In this document: one piece after another, positions 1 to 9,649 of the stretch
How positions within the stretch are numbered: position 1 is the first letter of the stretch
Layout of the letters: each line of letters opens with the position of its first letter
Assembly: GCF_036370855.1 (NCBI RefSeq)
Contig: NC_088130.1
Span: 71,152,941-71,216,940, forward strand
Origin: Dromaius novaehollandiae
Taxonomy: Eukaryota; Chordata; Aves; Casuariiformes; Dromaiidae
DNA length: 64,000 nt
Direction of reading: 5' to 3'
Notes under the pieces: model-generated
Seen by the model: the letters and a program-made list of their open reading frames with translations, nothing else
Database searches by the model: none
Told to the model about the DNA's origin: nothing
Position numbers and translations under genes: made by a program

Positions 1-3000
1 TTTCCTTATACCATCAACTTTACAGTATCTGGATCCTGTCACTGAATTAGTCACCTATTTCCTTTTTATTCTGTACTTCAGAACTATAAATGTTGATGAT
101 AGTCTCTGCCAGGTTCTTAATAGATTCCAGCTACAGCTAATGGTCTCAGCTGCTGATGTATGGAGATACAGCCATGCAAAAACTGATAATCTGGGCACTG
201 AACTTCCGCATGAGGAAGCCTACCCTGACGAAAGGAGAAGACTGGTGAAGAAGTGGCCTGAGAGAAAGCCTGGAGTGACTTGGAGCGCTGAAGCTGCGAT
301 ATGAGGAGTTAAAACAAGACAGAGATAATTAAAGAGAAAGAATTACAGGAAGGGAATGATAAAAAATACTGTCTGTGGCAACCTCATGAGATGTGGTGTA
401 GCTGCTTCTGTGAAGGAATTGAAATAGATGATTGAAAAGCATGGGGAAAGAGCTAGATACAGATTTGAGAATGATGTGCTAAGCTCAGCCAAAGAGTAAT
501 GAAACTGGAATTTGTGGAAGAGGCTTGCTTTGATTTATCTTGAGTTTGAATTGTTGGAAGAATCTGGTACCGACATGGTTCTCCTGGACTGAACAGTTTG
601 AGGGGACTCTAATAGATCCTCCTAAGAAGGGAAACTGAAGTAGTTTTGGAGCATGATGCTGGGGAAGCCTGTGTCTACAGGTGCCAGTATTAACTGCATT
701 ATATGTAGCTTGTGAGCAGGAGAGGTGCCTGTGAGGACAAAGGCTAATGACTCCATAAGCTGTACTTTAACAGCTTGCGACTTTAGCTCCTGTACTGTGT
801 TGTCTGGGCATAGGTCAAGTCTGTCCTTCCCCAGGAAGACCTTTTGCAAAGGCTAGAGAAAATTTTCCAACTTATGGACTGCTTGTGGAATCTCCCCCCA
901 AAAGGCAACTTCTATTCCCCTTTCCCCTTAGCAGCCAGGTGTGAGGTGCCATCTGGACACACGGAGGCTTTCTGTCAGGCAGAAGGCTCCTCTGGTGATT
1001 TTTTTCTTAGTGGCCAATTTACCCTTTGCTGTAAAAACATGATACAGGTAAAAGAGTTACTGGCTTATCATGAGCTATTTCTGTTAGAGACAGGGCAATT
1101 TCATGGGTTACTGTGCTGCAGTTATTTGCCATATTCTTCCTGTCGGATGTCCCCAGTGCCATGCTAGAATGTGCTGAACAGGAGGGAAGTCAGCAACAGG
1201 AGAAAAGTGAGGTTCTGGGCCACCACCGATCAGAGCCTGATGTGTTCATTAAACTGCTGTTGGTTTTGCTTTGTGTTACTGTATCAGGTGCTGAGTAACA
1301 AACCCTGTGGTGTGCAGTAGTGAAGAGTGAAGTGATAGCGAAGAGCCCTCCTTCTCTATCTGAAATCGATGAGGACTATTGAACGCCTCTTTCTGAAGTG
1401 TGAATACCCCTGGAGCTGGGGTGTGGTGATGGATTTCCCTTGTGACGTTGGCCCTGCAGGACTGTATTAATGCATTTTGTATTTCAAACAAAGTAAACAT
1501 AGTAAGTCACTTGCTGTCCTGTAAAAGCATAAATGGGTTTGAGAACAGCTTTCATGCAAACTACAGCTCATTAGGCTCTACTTAAGTACTATCATCTTGC
1601 CAAAAGATAACAGACAGATAATAAATGTGAAAGTAGTGTAGGGTGGGGCATGGCTGGGGAGGGGACTAGAGACAATTAAGGAAGGAGCAGAAATCAAATA
1701 AGGAAGTAATTTATGGCTAAATTGTGATTTGATTTTGCTCAGAAATAACCTAGCTCCCAAATGCCCAGAATAGCTTGTTTCCTTAAAAACCAGGATGTTA
1801 AATGATGAAAAAACTTTTGTGAATAATAATCACTGTTTGAGAGATCTGTGGATAGCTTTTCCTTTTCTCTTGCAGATCCTGTGCTGGCTGGTATTTATTA
1901 AAAATAAAAATCCACAAAATGGTGACTCGGAGAACACTGAGTTCAGAGCCTGGCACATATCCCGTCTACAGATGAATCAGTTGCATTCACTTTGAATAGC
2001 AGGAAGCCACCACACAATTCAGTCTACTCAGTTCTGTGAAAGACAGGGGACAGATCTGTAACACATATTCCCTGAACTGGTGTGCTCTGATACGCCTCTC
2101 TGGAGAATGAAGAAAAAGGGGAGGGGGCACCTGGAGCGGGTTATGTGATACCGGATTCTTATACGCTTGCTATAACGCATCACACTTCTCTGCAGGATTA
2201 TGGTGAACAGCAAAAATTGCAAAAATGCTCATTTTCATCAAAACACTTTATTTTCCAAGGTACTTTACAGTTGTAAAGGTGAAGTCCTTGTTTGTCTCTG
2301 TCTTCATTACAGAGCTTGAAGTGAAATAAAGAAATGTCAAGCAACAGGATCTAGTTCCCCGGAATAAAGGAGCTGGGAAGTGGGAAAACGGTTACTGGCA
2401 AACTTTGGCTTATTTTAATAATGTCACAGTGTTCTTTGACCCATGCAACCTGATGGCAAGAGCTTATCCCATTTTTAAGTTTTGAGACTCTTTATGAAAA
2501 TGAAGATCGATTCTTCATGATTTCCTTGGGCTCACTAAACTGTGCTTGCTCATGTTAGGGAAAAGTAGCTACATTGCATTAACTTCTGGGGAGAAGGAAT
2601 TTTCCGCAAGACCTACGAAGACCTTGCCTTGACAGAAAGAACACGTGAGCAAGTAAACTTAGGGTAAGTTTGTGTTATAACTGTAAATAAAAGAGTCACC
2701 TCAGGAGAATTATGTCTCTTTCCATAACCTCCCAAGGTAGGACAGGACAAAGTGCCTTGAAAACACTGTACTGGTGCAATCTCTGTGCACTGTAGTGCTG
2801 AGCGAGTGCTTCCCCTGAATCCTGGTGGAAACTTTCCACCTGATCTGAAAACCAAGGGCGCAAAACATATAAACTCCAGTAACTTCTGCAGTTAAGTTAA
2901 GGCTGAGTAACAACACTTTTCATTTCTGTGTATGTTGAAGTACAGGTCTTATTTGAGGAAATGGTAGCAAATGGTCACACCTCAAATAATTATTGTTTTG

Positions 3001-3420
3001 GTAAGAGGCTGAGGATCCAGGTCCCTAAAAGTCATGTGGTTTTTTTTTTTGTAGCTGGATTCCCTTGCTCCTGCGAGGCTGTTATAATTTTGTGTTTATT
3101 TAAATGGCCAAGTACTGAGCCGGAGGCCCAGGCTGCGCAGCGAGGGCTGCATCGGTGGGAGGAGGAGCTGTGCCTCTGGACCAGGCTCGCGCTCCCAGCG
3201 GGACGGACTGCTGCGGCCGAGGCCGCAATGGGCTGAGCCTGGGAAGCCCACCGACACGTGGGACGCCTCAGCGGGAAGGGATGTGCACCGGGAACCCGGC
3301 AGCCAAATGCTTCGCGTTAACTCTGAATTTCCTTGTGGTAGGCCTGACTTGCTCCTCAGAATTCTGGAAAATCTAAATTTGAGAAAAAATTATTTTAAAA
3401 TTAAATGCGCCCCTTCTATT
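1..3420. other. Upstream flank of NEDD4L, no supported gene
   Basis: Ordinary AT-leaning vertebrate intergenic DNA. The open frames are short (the longest is about 100 codons), mutually overlapping, and match no protein family I recognise. From about 3120 to 3310 the base composition turns GC-rich ahead of the minisatellite and CpG island. In mammals the next gene 5' of NEDD4L is the divergent ATP8B1. I see none of its coding sequence here, so it must lie further left if synteny holds. A distal regulatory role is possible but nothing visible proves one. Confidence 0.6.
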
Positions 3421-3504
3421 TGCCTTGAGCCTTCAAAGCGCGCCAGAGGGTGTGCAGCCCCCCCGGCATGGACCCAGCTGAGGCACTGGGGTGCCGAGGC
3501 ACCA

Positions 3505-4375
3505 GGCCATGGAAGGTTCTGGAGCGGGAGGGGGAGAGGGGTGGGCCCGCCTGAGGCACGAGGCTGTGGAAGGTTCTGGAGCGGGGGGGGGGAGGTCCCG
3601 CCTGAGGCACGAGGCCGTGGAAGGTTCTGGAGCGGGGGGAGGACGGGCGGGCCCGCCTGAGGCGCCGAGGCGCGAGGCCGTGGAAGGTTCTGGAGCGGGG
3701 GGGAGGGGCGGGCCCGCCTGAGGCGCGAGGCCGTGGAAGGTTCTGGAGCGGGGGGGGAAGGGCGGCCCGCCTGAGGCGCGAGGCCGTGGAAGGTTCTGGA
3801 GTGGGGGGGGAGGGGCGGGCCCGCCTGAGGCGCGAGGCCGTGGAAGGTTCTGGAGCGGGGGGGGGCAGGTCCCGCCTGAGGCGCCGAGGCGCGAGGCTGT
3901 GGAAGGTTCTGGAGTGGGGGGGGGAGGGGCGGGCCCGCCTGAGGCGCGAGGCCGTGGAAGGTTCTGGAGCGGGGGGGGGAGGGGCGGGCCCGCCTGAGGC
4001 GCGAGGCCGTGGAAGGTTCTGGAGCGGGGGGGGGGCAGGTCCCGCCTGAGGCGCCGAGGCGCGAGGCCGTGGAAGGTTCTGGAGTGGGGGGGGGCAGGTC
4101 CCGCCTGAGGCGCCGAGGCGCGAGGCCGTGGAAGGTTCTGGAGCGGGGGGGGGCAGGTCCCGCCTGAGGCGCCGAGGCGCGAGGCCGTGGAAGGTTCTGG
4201 AGCGGGGGGGGGCAGGTCCCCCCTGAGGCGCGAGGCCGTGGAAGGTTCTGGCGCGCGGCGCCCCTCGGCGGCCCCGTGCGCGAGGCGTGGAAGGTTCTGG
4301 AGCGGGGCGGGGGGGCCCAGGGCAGGTCCCGCCTGAGGCGCCGAGGCGCGAGGCTGTGGCAGGTTCTGACAGGCG
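3505..4375 (+). repeat. GC-rich promoter-proximal minisatellite, about 16 units of 49-69 bp
   Basis: Each unit carries the core GTGGAAGGTTCTGGAG (small variants occur), then a G-run of roughly 5-10, then either AGGGGCGGGCCC or CAGGTCC, then GCCTGAGGC, then a GCGAGGCCGTG-like link. The 12-mer GGAAGGTTCTGG starts at 3511, 3568, 3619, 3682, 3735, 3788, 3842, 3901, 3956, 4011, 4071, 4130, 4189, 4240 and 4289. A degenerate sixteenth copy is at 4358. Two main unit types are visible: 53-55 bp units mostly in the distal half, and 59-60 bp units with an extra GCGCCGAGGC-like insert mostly in the proximal half. The array ends about 0.7 kb before the NEDD4L start codon. It leaves reading frames open on both strands, producing long repetitive but spurious ORFs. 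Confidence 0.95.
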
Positions 4376-4759
4376 GGAGCCGCGGGCAGTCCCCGCTGAG
4401 GTGAGCGGCCCCCGGGCGATCCCCCGCTCAGGCCCCGCGGCTCCTCCTCCTCAGCGGCGGGAGGCCGGGGGACCCCGCTCCGCTGAGGCGGCGCCCGCGC
4501 GGGGTCCGAGCGGCGCTTCCCGCCCGCCGCGCCCGTGTCAGCGCAGGCGCCGGGGGCCGCGCCGACAGGTAGCGCGGCGTCGGGCCGCGGGGGGGCGCGC
4601 GCCGCCCTCCTGCGGGGGTGGGGGGCGGGGGCGGCAGGGCGGCTCGGCCCGCGCGGCGGGGCGGGGCGGCACCGGACCCCCCCTCGCCGCCCGCCGCCGC
4701 CGCGCGCCCCCGCCCTTCCCCCGCCGCCGCGGGCGCCGCAAGGCGGAGGGCGGGCAGCG

Positions 4760-4900
4760 GCCCCGCCCCGCCCCGCCGGGCTCTTTCCGCCCCCAACAAC
4801 CGCGGCGGCGATTGGGTGTGCGCGGCGCTCCCGCCCCGGTGGGCTGCCGCCGCGGGGCTCCGCGATGCCGGGGCAGGGCGCGCTTCCGCGGTCGCGGGCG
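4760..4900 (+). promoter_or_regulatory. NEDD4L: Likely NEDD4L core promoter with GC boxes and inverted CCAAT box
   Basis: Overlapping CCCCGCCCC motifs (Sp1/KLF-type) at about 4760-4782 are followed by GATTGG at 4810-4815, a reverse-orientation CCAAT box of the NF-Y type. NF-Y sites typically sit 60-100 bp upstream of the start site. This would place transcription initiation at roughly 4870-4915 and give a 5' UTR of about 170-215 nt before the start codon. The motifs are seen directly; their use is inference. Confidence 0.5.
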
Positions 4901-4906
4901 GTGTGA
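4865..4906 (+). other. Candidate 13-codon upstream ORF in the NEDD4L leader
   Basis: An ATG with G at -3 opens a 13-codon frame ending in TGA at 4904-4906, 178 nt before the NEDD4L ATG. It lies in a different frame from NEDD4L. No other ATG occurs between it and the main start. It would reduce or regulate main-ORF translation only if transcription starts upstream of 4865, which is uncertain because the inferred start-site zone straddles this position. Confidence 0.35.
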
Positions 4907-4994
4907 GCGGCTCCGAGCGGCGCCGCCGCCTCCTCCCCGGTCTCCTCCCGCCGGCGCAGGGCTCCGGGCCGCCGCCGCCTTCCCCCGGCGGCCA

Positions 4995-5018
4995 CAGCAG
5001 CAGCAGCAGCAGCAGCAG
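4995..5018 (+). repeat. (CAG)8 trinucleotide tract upstream of the NEDD4L ATG
   Basis: Eight uninterrupted CAG units lie 66 nt before the NEDD4L start codon, in the probable 5' UTR. The tract is in frame with the NEDD4L ATG (5085 minus 4995 is 90), so it would read as eight glutamines if translation began upstream. Pure CAG tracts are prone to length variation. Confidence 0.95.
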
Positions 5019-5084
5019 CGGGGTCTCGGTGCTCGGGCGGCCGCGTCGGCGGCGCCCCCGGGCGGGGAGCGGTCCCGCGGCTCC

Positions 5085-5132
5085 ATGGCGACCGCGGCGG
5101 TGGAGCCCGTCTACGGCCTCTCGGAGGACGAG
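5085..5132 (+). CDS. NEDD4L: NEDD4L coding exon 1 (residues 1-16)
   Basis: NEDD4L is a HECT-class E3 ubiquitin ligase. Its WW domains bind PY motifs in membrane proteins such as the epithelial sodium channel, and its N-terminal C2 domain directs calcium- and lipid-dependent membrane targeting and autoinhibition. This exon encodes MATAAVEPVYGLSEDE and ends at a consensus donor, GAG|GTGAGC (5133). PVYGLSEDE matches the vertebrate NEDD4L N-terminus as I know it. Residues 4-6 (AAV) differ from the mammalian GLG and faintly resemble the paralogue NEDD4. The start codon has G at +4 but T at -3, so its context is only moderate. It is chosen because it matches the family start and is the only ATG in this frame after 4287 (an earlier GTG or CTG start cannot be excluded). 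Exon 1 ends in phase 0 and joins exon 2 in frame. The 5' UTR part of the exon begins at an unknown point, probably 4.87-4.92 kb. Confidence 0.93.
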
Positions 5133-6667
5133 GTGAGCCGGGCCGCCGCGGGCGGGGGGGTGGGCGTGGGGGGGGCGGCCTGTGGGGGGGGGTGGCGCGT
5201 GCACGGCCGTGTGTCTAGGTGCGCGTGCAAGGCGGGTGTACGGCGCGTGCGGCGGGGCGGCGGGCGGGGCCGTGCCCTTCGCCCCCGGCGCGGCGCTGCT
5301 GCCCCGTGCGCCGCGGGGGATGCCCGGCCGCAGGTGCGCGGTGCCTGCCGCGCGGCCGCGGTGAGGGGCGGGGCGCGGGCGGCGGCGAGGCCGGAGCTCG
5401 CGGGTGCGCGGGGAGCTCGGCGCGGCGCGGCGGCCCCTGCAGCGGCGCCTTCTCTGCGCGCGGGTCCCTGGCTGCTGTTTGCGCCGGCGGCCGGAGCGGG
5501 CCGGCGGCTGTTTGCCCGAGGGCTCCGCGCGGGCGGCGTTCCCGGGCTTGTGCAACCCGACGAGCCCTCGGTGCTCCTCACGGGCCTCCGCGCGCGCCGC
5601 CCTGGTGCGCCCGCTGTGCCGCGGAGCGCGGCAGGCTCTGCCCTCGGTGCCGTCCCCGCGGCGCGGCGTTTCCTGGGCTTTGTTTGCCCGTTTCATCCTG
5701 CAAACGCCCGCGTTACCCCCCGAACGCGCAGCGAGGGCGGCGGGCTGCAGACGTGGCGGAACAAAGACCGCGGCTGCGGGGGGAGATGCCGTAGGGAAGA
5801 GCTGCTGCCTCGGGACCCTCCTCGAGGCCCGGGGTGTGCTGCGACCTGCCGCTCGTTCCTCCCCTCGTGTCTGGGAACGAGTGTCAGACGCAGCCTGGTG
5901 CTTAATGCAGATGGAGCCTGATAAACCAGGTAGGGCTCACGATAGCTAATCGCCGTATTCCCGCTTTATCAGCTGCTGTCTTGTGCAGAGCTGTGGGCAG
6001 TGCTAACAAATCAAGAATACACAAGCAAAGCAGTCCACTTTATCTTGAAAGAATGTCAAATATTGCAGTTAATAGCCTTTTTCTTTCATTATCTTGGTGA
6101 GGTACTCCTTTTTCTTAGTAGGCAGTACAGCAAACCATCAGAAAGGGATAAGCAGTTACTGTCTTGTGATCTCAGTATGTTGGCTTTATTGTTATTAGTA
6201 TCAGGCATGTTGCTTGCCAAGGTTACATTTTCAAAAAATGAATAATGATAATAATATTATGGCCAGATTTATGGACTAAACGTGATGGGGTATCTGCCAG
6301 TTTTTTTGTGCTGTGGAAAAAACTATGGCATGAAGAAATTCTGCCTAGAAAAGCTGGCAGGCTATTTTATTACCTATTGTACTTAAGCTGCATCAAATCT
6401 AGGTGACTGTACCATTTAACTCTAATTGGAAAGGAGGTTCTTCTGCTTGGGTGGGTGTTTTTGTGAAGGGAGGGGGTGGTTTGCTCAGAATTTGCTGGTT
6501 TATACAGCCCTGAAAGCTGTATGTATGTGAAGGAAGGGGAGAAGCGAATGCGTTACAAAGGCTTGGGCGCTTGAGATCATGAATGCAAAATTAGAATAGA
6601 ATCTCTTTCCTCCCCTGTTTGTTTTCACAAACCTTCATGTGGGAACAAGTCTACCTCGCAGCAGTCG

Positions 6668-6898
6668 TGACTGCAGGAATCCCCAGGAACAATTCCTCTG
6701 GCTCGTTTCCTTGTTTGCTGGACTCCCACCATCAGAGTGCTCCTGGTGCTGCCCGATCGCTCCGATAACCAGGAGCCTATTGCTGTGCGAGCTGTGATGA
6801 TCCTGTCTGTTACGGCAGTGCTGGAGGGCTTTTATGAGCTGGAGAAACAACTAGGGCAGCTGGGCTTGCTGCGTCAATACGGCATCCTGAAATGCTGA
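6668..6898 (+). other. Unrecognised 76-codon open stretch in intron 1
   Basis: Between TGA stops ending at 6667 and 6898, one + frame stays open. Its composition looks protein-like, with segments such as IRVLLVLPDRSDNQEPIAV and LEGFYELEKQLGQLGLL. It has one internal methionine and no clear start. A CCACCATCAG acceptor-like site lies near 6735, but I see no convincing donor. I do not recognise a family. It could be a decayed retrosequence, an unannotated exon or chance. Confidence 0.2.
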
Positions 6899-7677
6899 AG
6901 CCAGTTCATGGAGGTTGTGGGCATGGTTGTGGGCACGTTTTTGAATACATTAGCAAGTGTTACCTGTCAGGAAAAAGGAAACCTGGGAAGAATCTCGCTG
7001 TGTCCAGAATTGGTGGTTGAAAACAACATTCATTCTGGCTGCTGCTTTTGTTGTACGTGTGCTCACTGATGCCTTTTGTCCTTGCCTTCTTCCTTGACAT
7101 GTGCTGCCACTTGGGTAGAATGTTAGAGAAGAGGAAAAAAACCCTGAAAAATCCTCTGAACAGAGATACGCAGCCTTTGGCCATGCACACTTTGCACACC
7201 GCTCTATACCTTGGGTCTCTGAGATGGAAGGAATCCTTTTTTACAATGAGAGCAACAGTTACTGTGATAATGCCTCAAACTTCAAGTTGCTGCTAGAGAC
7301 CTAGCTTGCTAAACAGCGCTGAGGATACGGCATTTCATGTGAGAAGAGGCATCTCACTCTCTCCTTCCAGGATAAAACCAAGCTGTTTGAAAAATAACTA
7401 CTTAGAAAAGCATATGTTCAGTCTCTCTGCAATGTCCCACAGTGGTCCCACATCACAAACACACTGATGACTGCAAGAGTCATCCTACCTGCTAGGAACA
7501 ATAATTTTATAGCAGATTGACTCTTGTTTTTTTTGTACTGCTATAGATCGTGACTGTGCTGGGCATTCTGCAAAATAGAACAGTGATAATCTAAAAATAT
7601 GACAATAGAGACCTCAGATGGAAATAGGGGGAAAGAAGGGGAGAGGAAAAGAGGGGGGAAATGCATGGAGAAGAATA

Positions 7678-7842
7678 TCACAGAATGGTTGAGGTTGGAA
7701 GGGACTTTAGAGATCGATCATCTGGTCCAGCGCCCCTGCTCCAGCAGGATCAGCCAGAGCAGGCTGCCCAGGGCCATGTCTAGGTGGGTTTTGAGCATCT
7801 CCAAGGATGGAGACTCCATAACCTCTCTGGGCAACCTGCTCC
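7678..7842 (-). mobile_element. CR1 LINE 3'-end fragment, antisense
   Basis: Read on the + strand, this begins CACAGAATGGTTGAGGTTGG and continues through AAGGGACTTTAGAGATC, CTGGTCCAG, CCCAGGGCCATGTCTAGGTG and GAGACTCCATAACCTCTCTG. That is the reverse complement of the avian CR1 3' UTR, with the terminal ATTCTGTG-type end at the low-coordinate side. It is 5'-truncated after about 165 bp, as most CR1 copies are. This is the clearest sign that the genome is avian. It encodes no protein. Confidence 0.93.
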
Positions 7843-9609
7843 GAAGTAGCATTGTAAGCAGTATTGTGCAGTCTGATAGACTGTAGTTTCAACACCCCAA
7901 AGGTCTAAATTGTTGTCAAGTCTTTGGCAAGTGTATGAGCAAAGGAAGACACTGAAGGAGAAGATCCTCTCTGGGGACAGTGGCTGTAAGGAAGCTTTAT
8001 CACATCTAAAGGTGTGATATAAAGATGTGCCTTTCTCAGCCACTCTTTAGATGTACACGTGGTTAGGCAGTTTTGTTGTATGTTGGGTTTTGGAGATAGT
8101 AACTTCCCATTAGTATTGGCTTGGACTTGACTTTGGCTTCTTGGTTTGAGAAACAAAATCCTTGCTCGTCTTGAGAGGCCGAACCATGTATGCAGATGTA
8201 TTTAGGCTATCAGTTTTTTTTTCTCTATTCCTACCTCACTTTGAAATATGGTTTCCAGTTCTGTTGTATACTTGGCGTTTTGTGTTTTAGGTAGGGCTTT
8301 CTTTTTTTTGACTATGTGTTTTACCATTTGCCAATTGGAAAATACTTACGTAAATGTAAGCTACACTTGCTTAATGGCTTTCTGTCAAAATAGCAGTATC
8401 TTTTACAAATAATTAAGTATAGGTTTATTCTCTAGTTATACAGTAGATGCACATGTCAGTAGGACTACCTCGTGTCTTTAAGCATATGCTTAAGTGTTTG
8501 CAGGGCTTGTGCCTACGTTAATCTCTGTAAATAGCTACAATTCTCTGTGGGCATCTCCTATATGGACATCTGTTTATATTTTGTTCAAACACTCTGATAG
8601 GCAGTAAGGCACTCAGCAGTTCGGGGACTTAGTCACAGAGTCAGCCCTTGCACTTAGCCACTCACAGGCTAGCTTTTTTCCTGGCATCTTCATAAATCTG
8701 TGTCTTTGTAAATATGAATTATGAACAACTTAGATTAATGAAGATTAAAAACAGATTAATGAAGGTTCACAATAAATCAAATGCACGTCCTACAAATACT
8801 ACTCACATAGTCTACTGCAAGCCTAGATGCTCTGATGCAAGGTTGAAATACTGGTACCTTTAAAAATTCTGTATCTTAGTAGCTGACAATGTTTGTTTCT
8901 GTTCACGTGTAGAGCATTTTATTTTAATGTACGTTGCGTATCTATAGTTGGTTGTGAGATTGCCGTTTAAGTGTTCCTGTTGATAAGAATGAGAGGTCTG
9001 CACTGCTGGCCTGGGAAGCTGAGAGAAAGGCAGCAAAACTAGAAGCAGCAGTCCAAGTGCTATAAGTAGTTTTTCCCAATTTATAGCATTCAGCTGTTTG
9101 GGGACTTTCTGAACCATGGAAAACATTAGGACCATTAATTCTGGTAGTAAACAGATTAATCTCCTGAACTTAATTTTTTAGCATTTTCTTTTTCTCTTAA
9201 GAAAGAAGTCTGTTGTGACTTTCTGGGAGGGTTTTTGACCCCTATATAGTTTTGGAGCTTGGTGGTTGTAAAGAAAAATAAAGCTGATAAATGGCCACAT
9301 ATTCCTGCCCTTCCCTGGTAATTCTGTTAAAGTGGTACTTAAGCATTTTCTTCAACACTAAAGAAATAATTTGTCTCTCAATGAAGCGCACCTCTCGTTT
9401 CAGTTTGGATTTCTTGAGAGTCAAGCCCAAACAATATTAAAGTTTTTCACAAGTTTTTCCTTCCCCCTTCCCAAAAAGCTTGAATAGAAGCAAAAACTTC
9501 TGCAGTTTCTTGTGTCTTCTTTAGTTGAGTAAATAAAATATCTTTAGAAAAAGAACTTTGAGGAAAGAATAACTTTTCATTACAACTTCTGTACGTGTGA
9601 AAGAGTAGT

Positions 9610-9615
9610 TGTGTG

Positions 9616-9649
<34 letters not shown>
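9610..9649 (+). repeat. Compound (GT)n-(CTGT)n-(CT)n microsatellite
   Basis: A short GT run passes through GTCTGTCTGT into about 13 CT units, forming a simple compound microsatellite inside intron 1. Confidence 0.95.

Larger units (their letters stand above)
4380..5880. promoter_or_regulatory. NEDD4L: CpG island spanning the NEDD4L promoter and exon 1
   Basis: Very GC-rich sequence dense in CpG dinucleotides runs from the minisatellite through exon 1 into the first 750 bases of intron 1, then drops abruptly to AT-leaning intron near 5.9 kb. Repeated GGGGCGGGG or CCCCGCCCC boxes lie at about 4618-4670 and 4760-4782. No TATA box is evident. This is the usual architecture of a broadly expressed, dispersed-start vertebrate promoter. 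The transcription start itself cannot be read from the sequence. Confidence 0.9.

Noticed and set aside
622..849. 75-codon minus-strand frame in the upstream flank
   Set aside because: No recognisable homology, no splice or start context, and of a length expected by chance.
3433..4995. 520-codon minus-strand frame rich in EPSTASRLGASGG-like repeats
   Set aside because: It is the antisense of the minisatellite and CpG island, where stop codons are rare in every frame. The repetitive protein only mirrors the DNA repeat, and unit spacings are not multiples of three.
4287..5921. 544-codon plus-strand frame covering the promoter, exon 1 and intron 1 start
   Set aside because: Only the 16 codons 5085-5132 belong to a known protein. 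The frame continues through the exon 1 donor into intron and upstream into the promoter because the region is GC-rich. The upstream polyQ possibility is kept as a finding.
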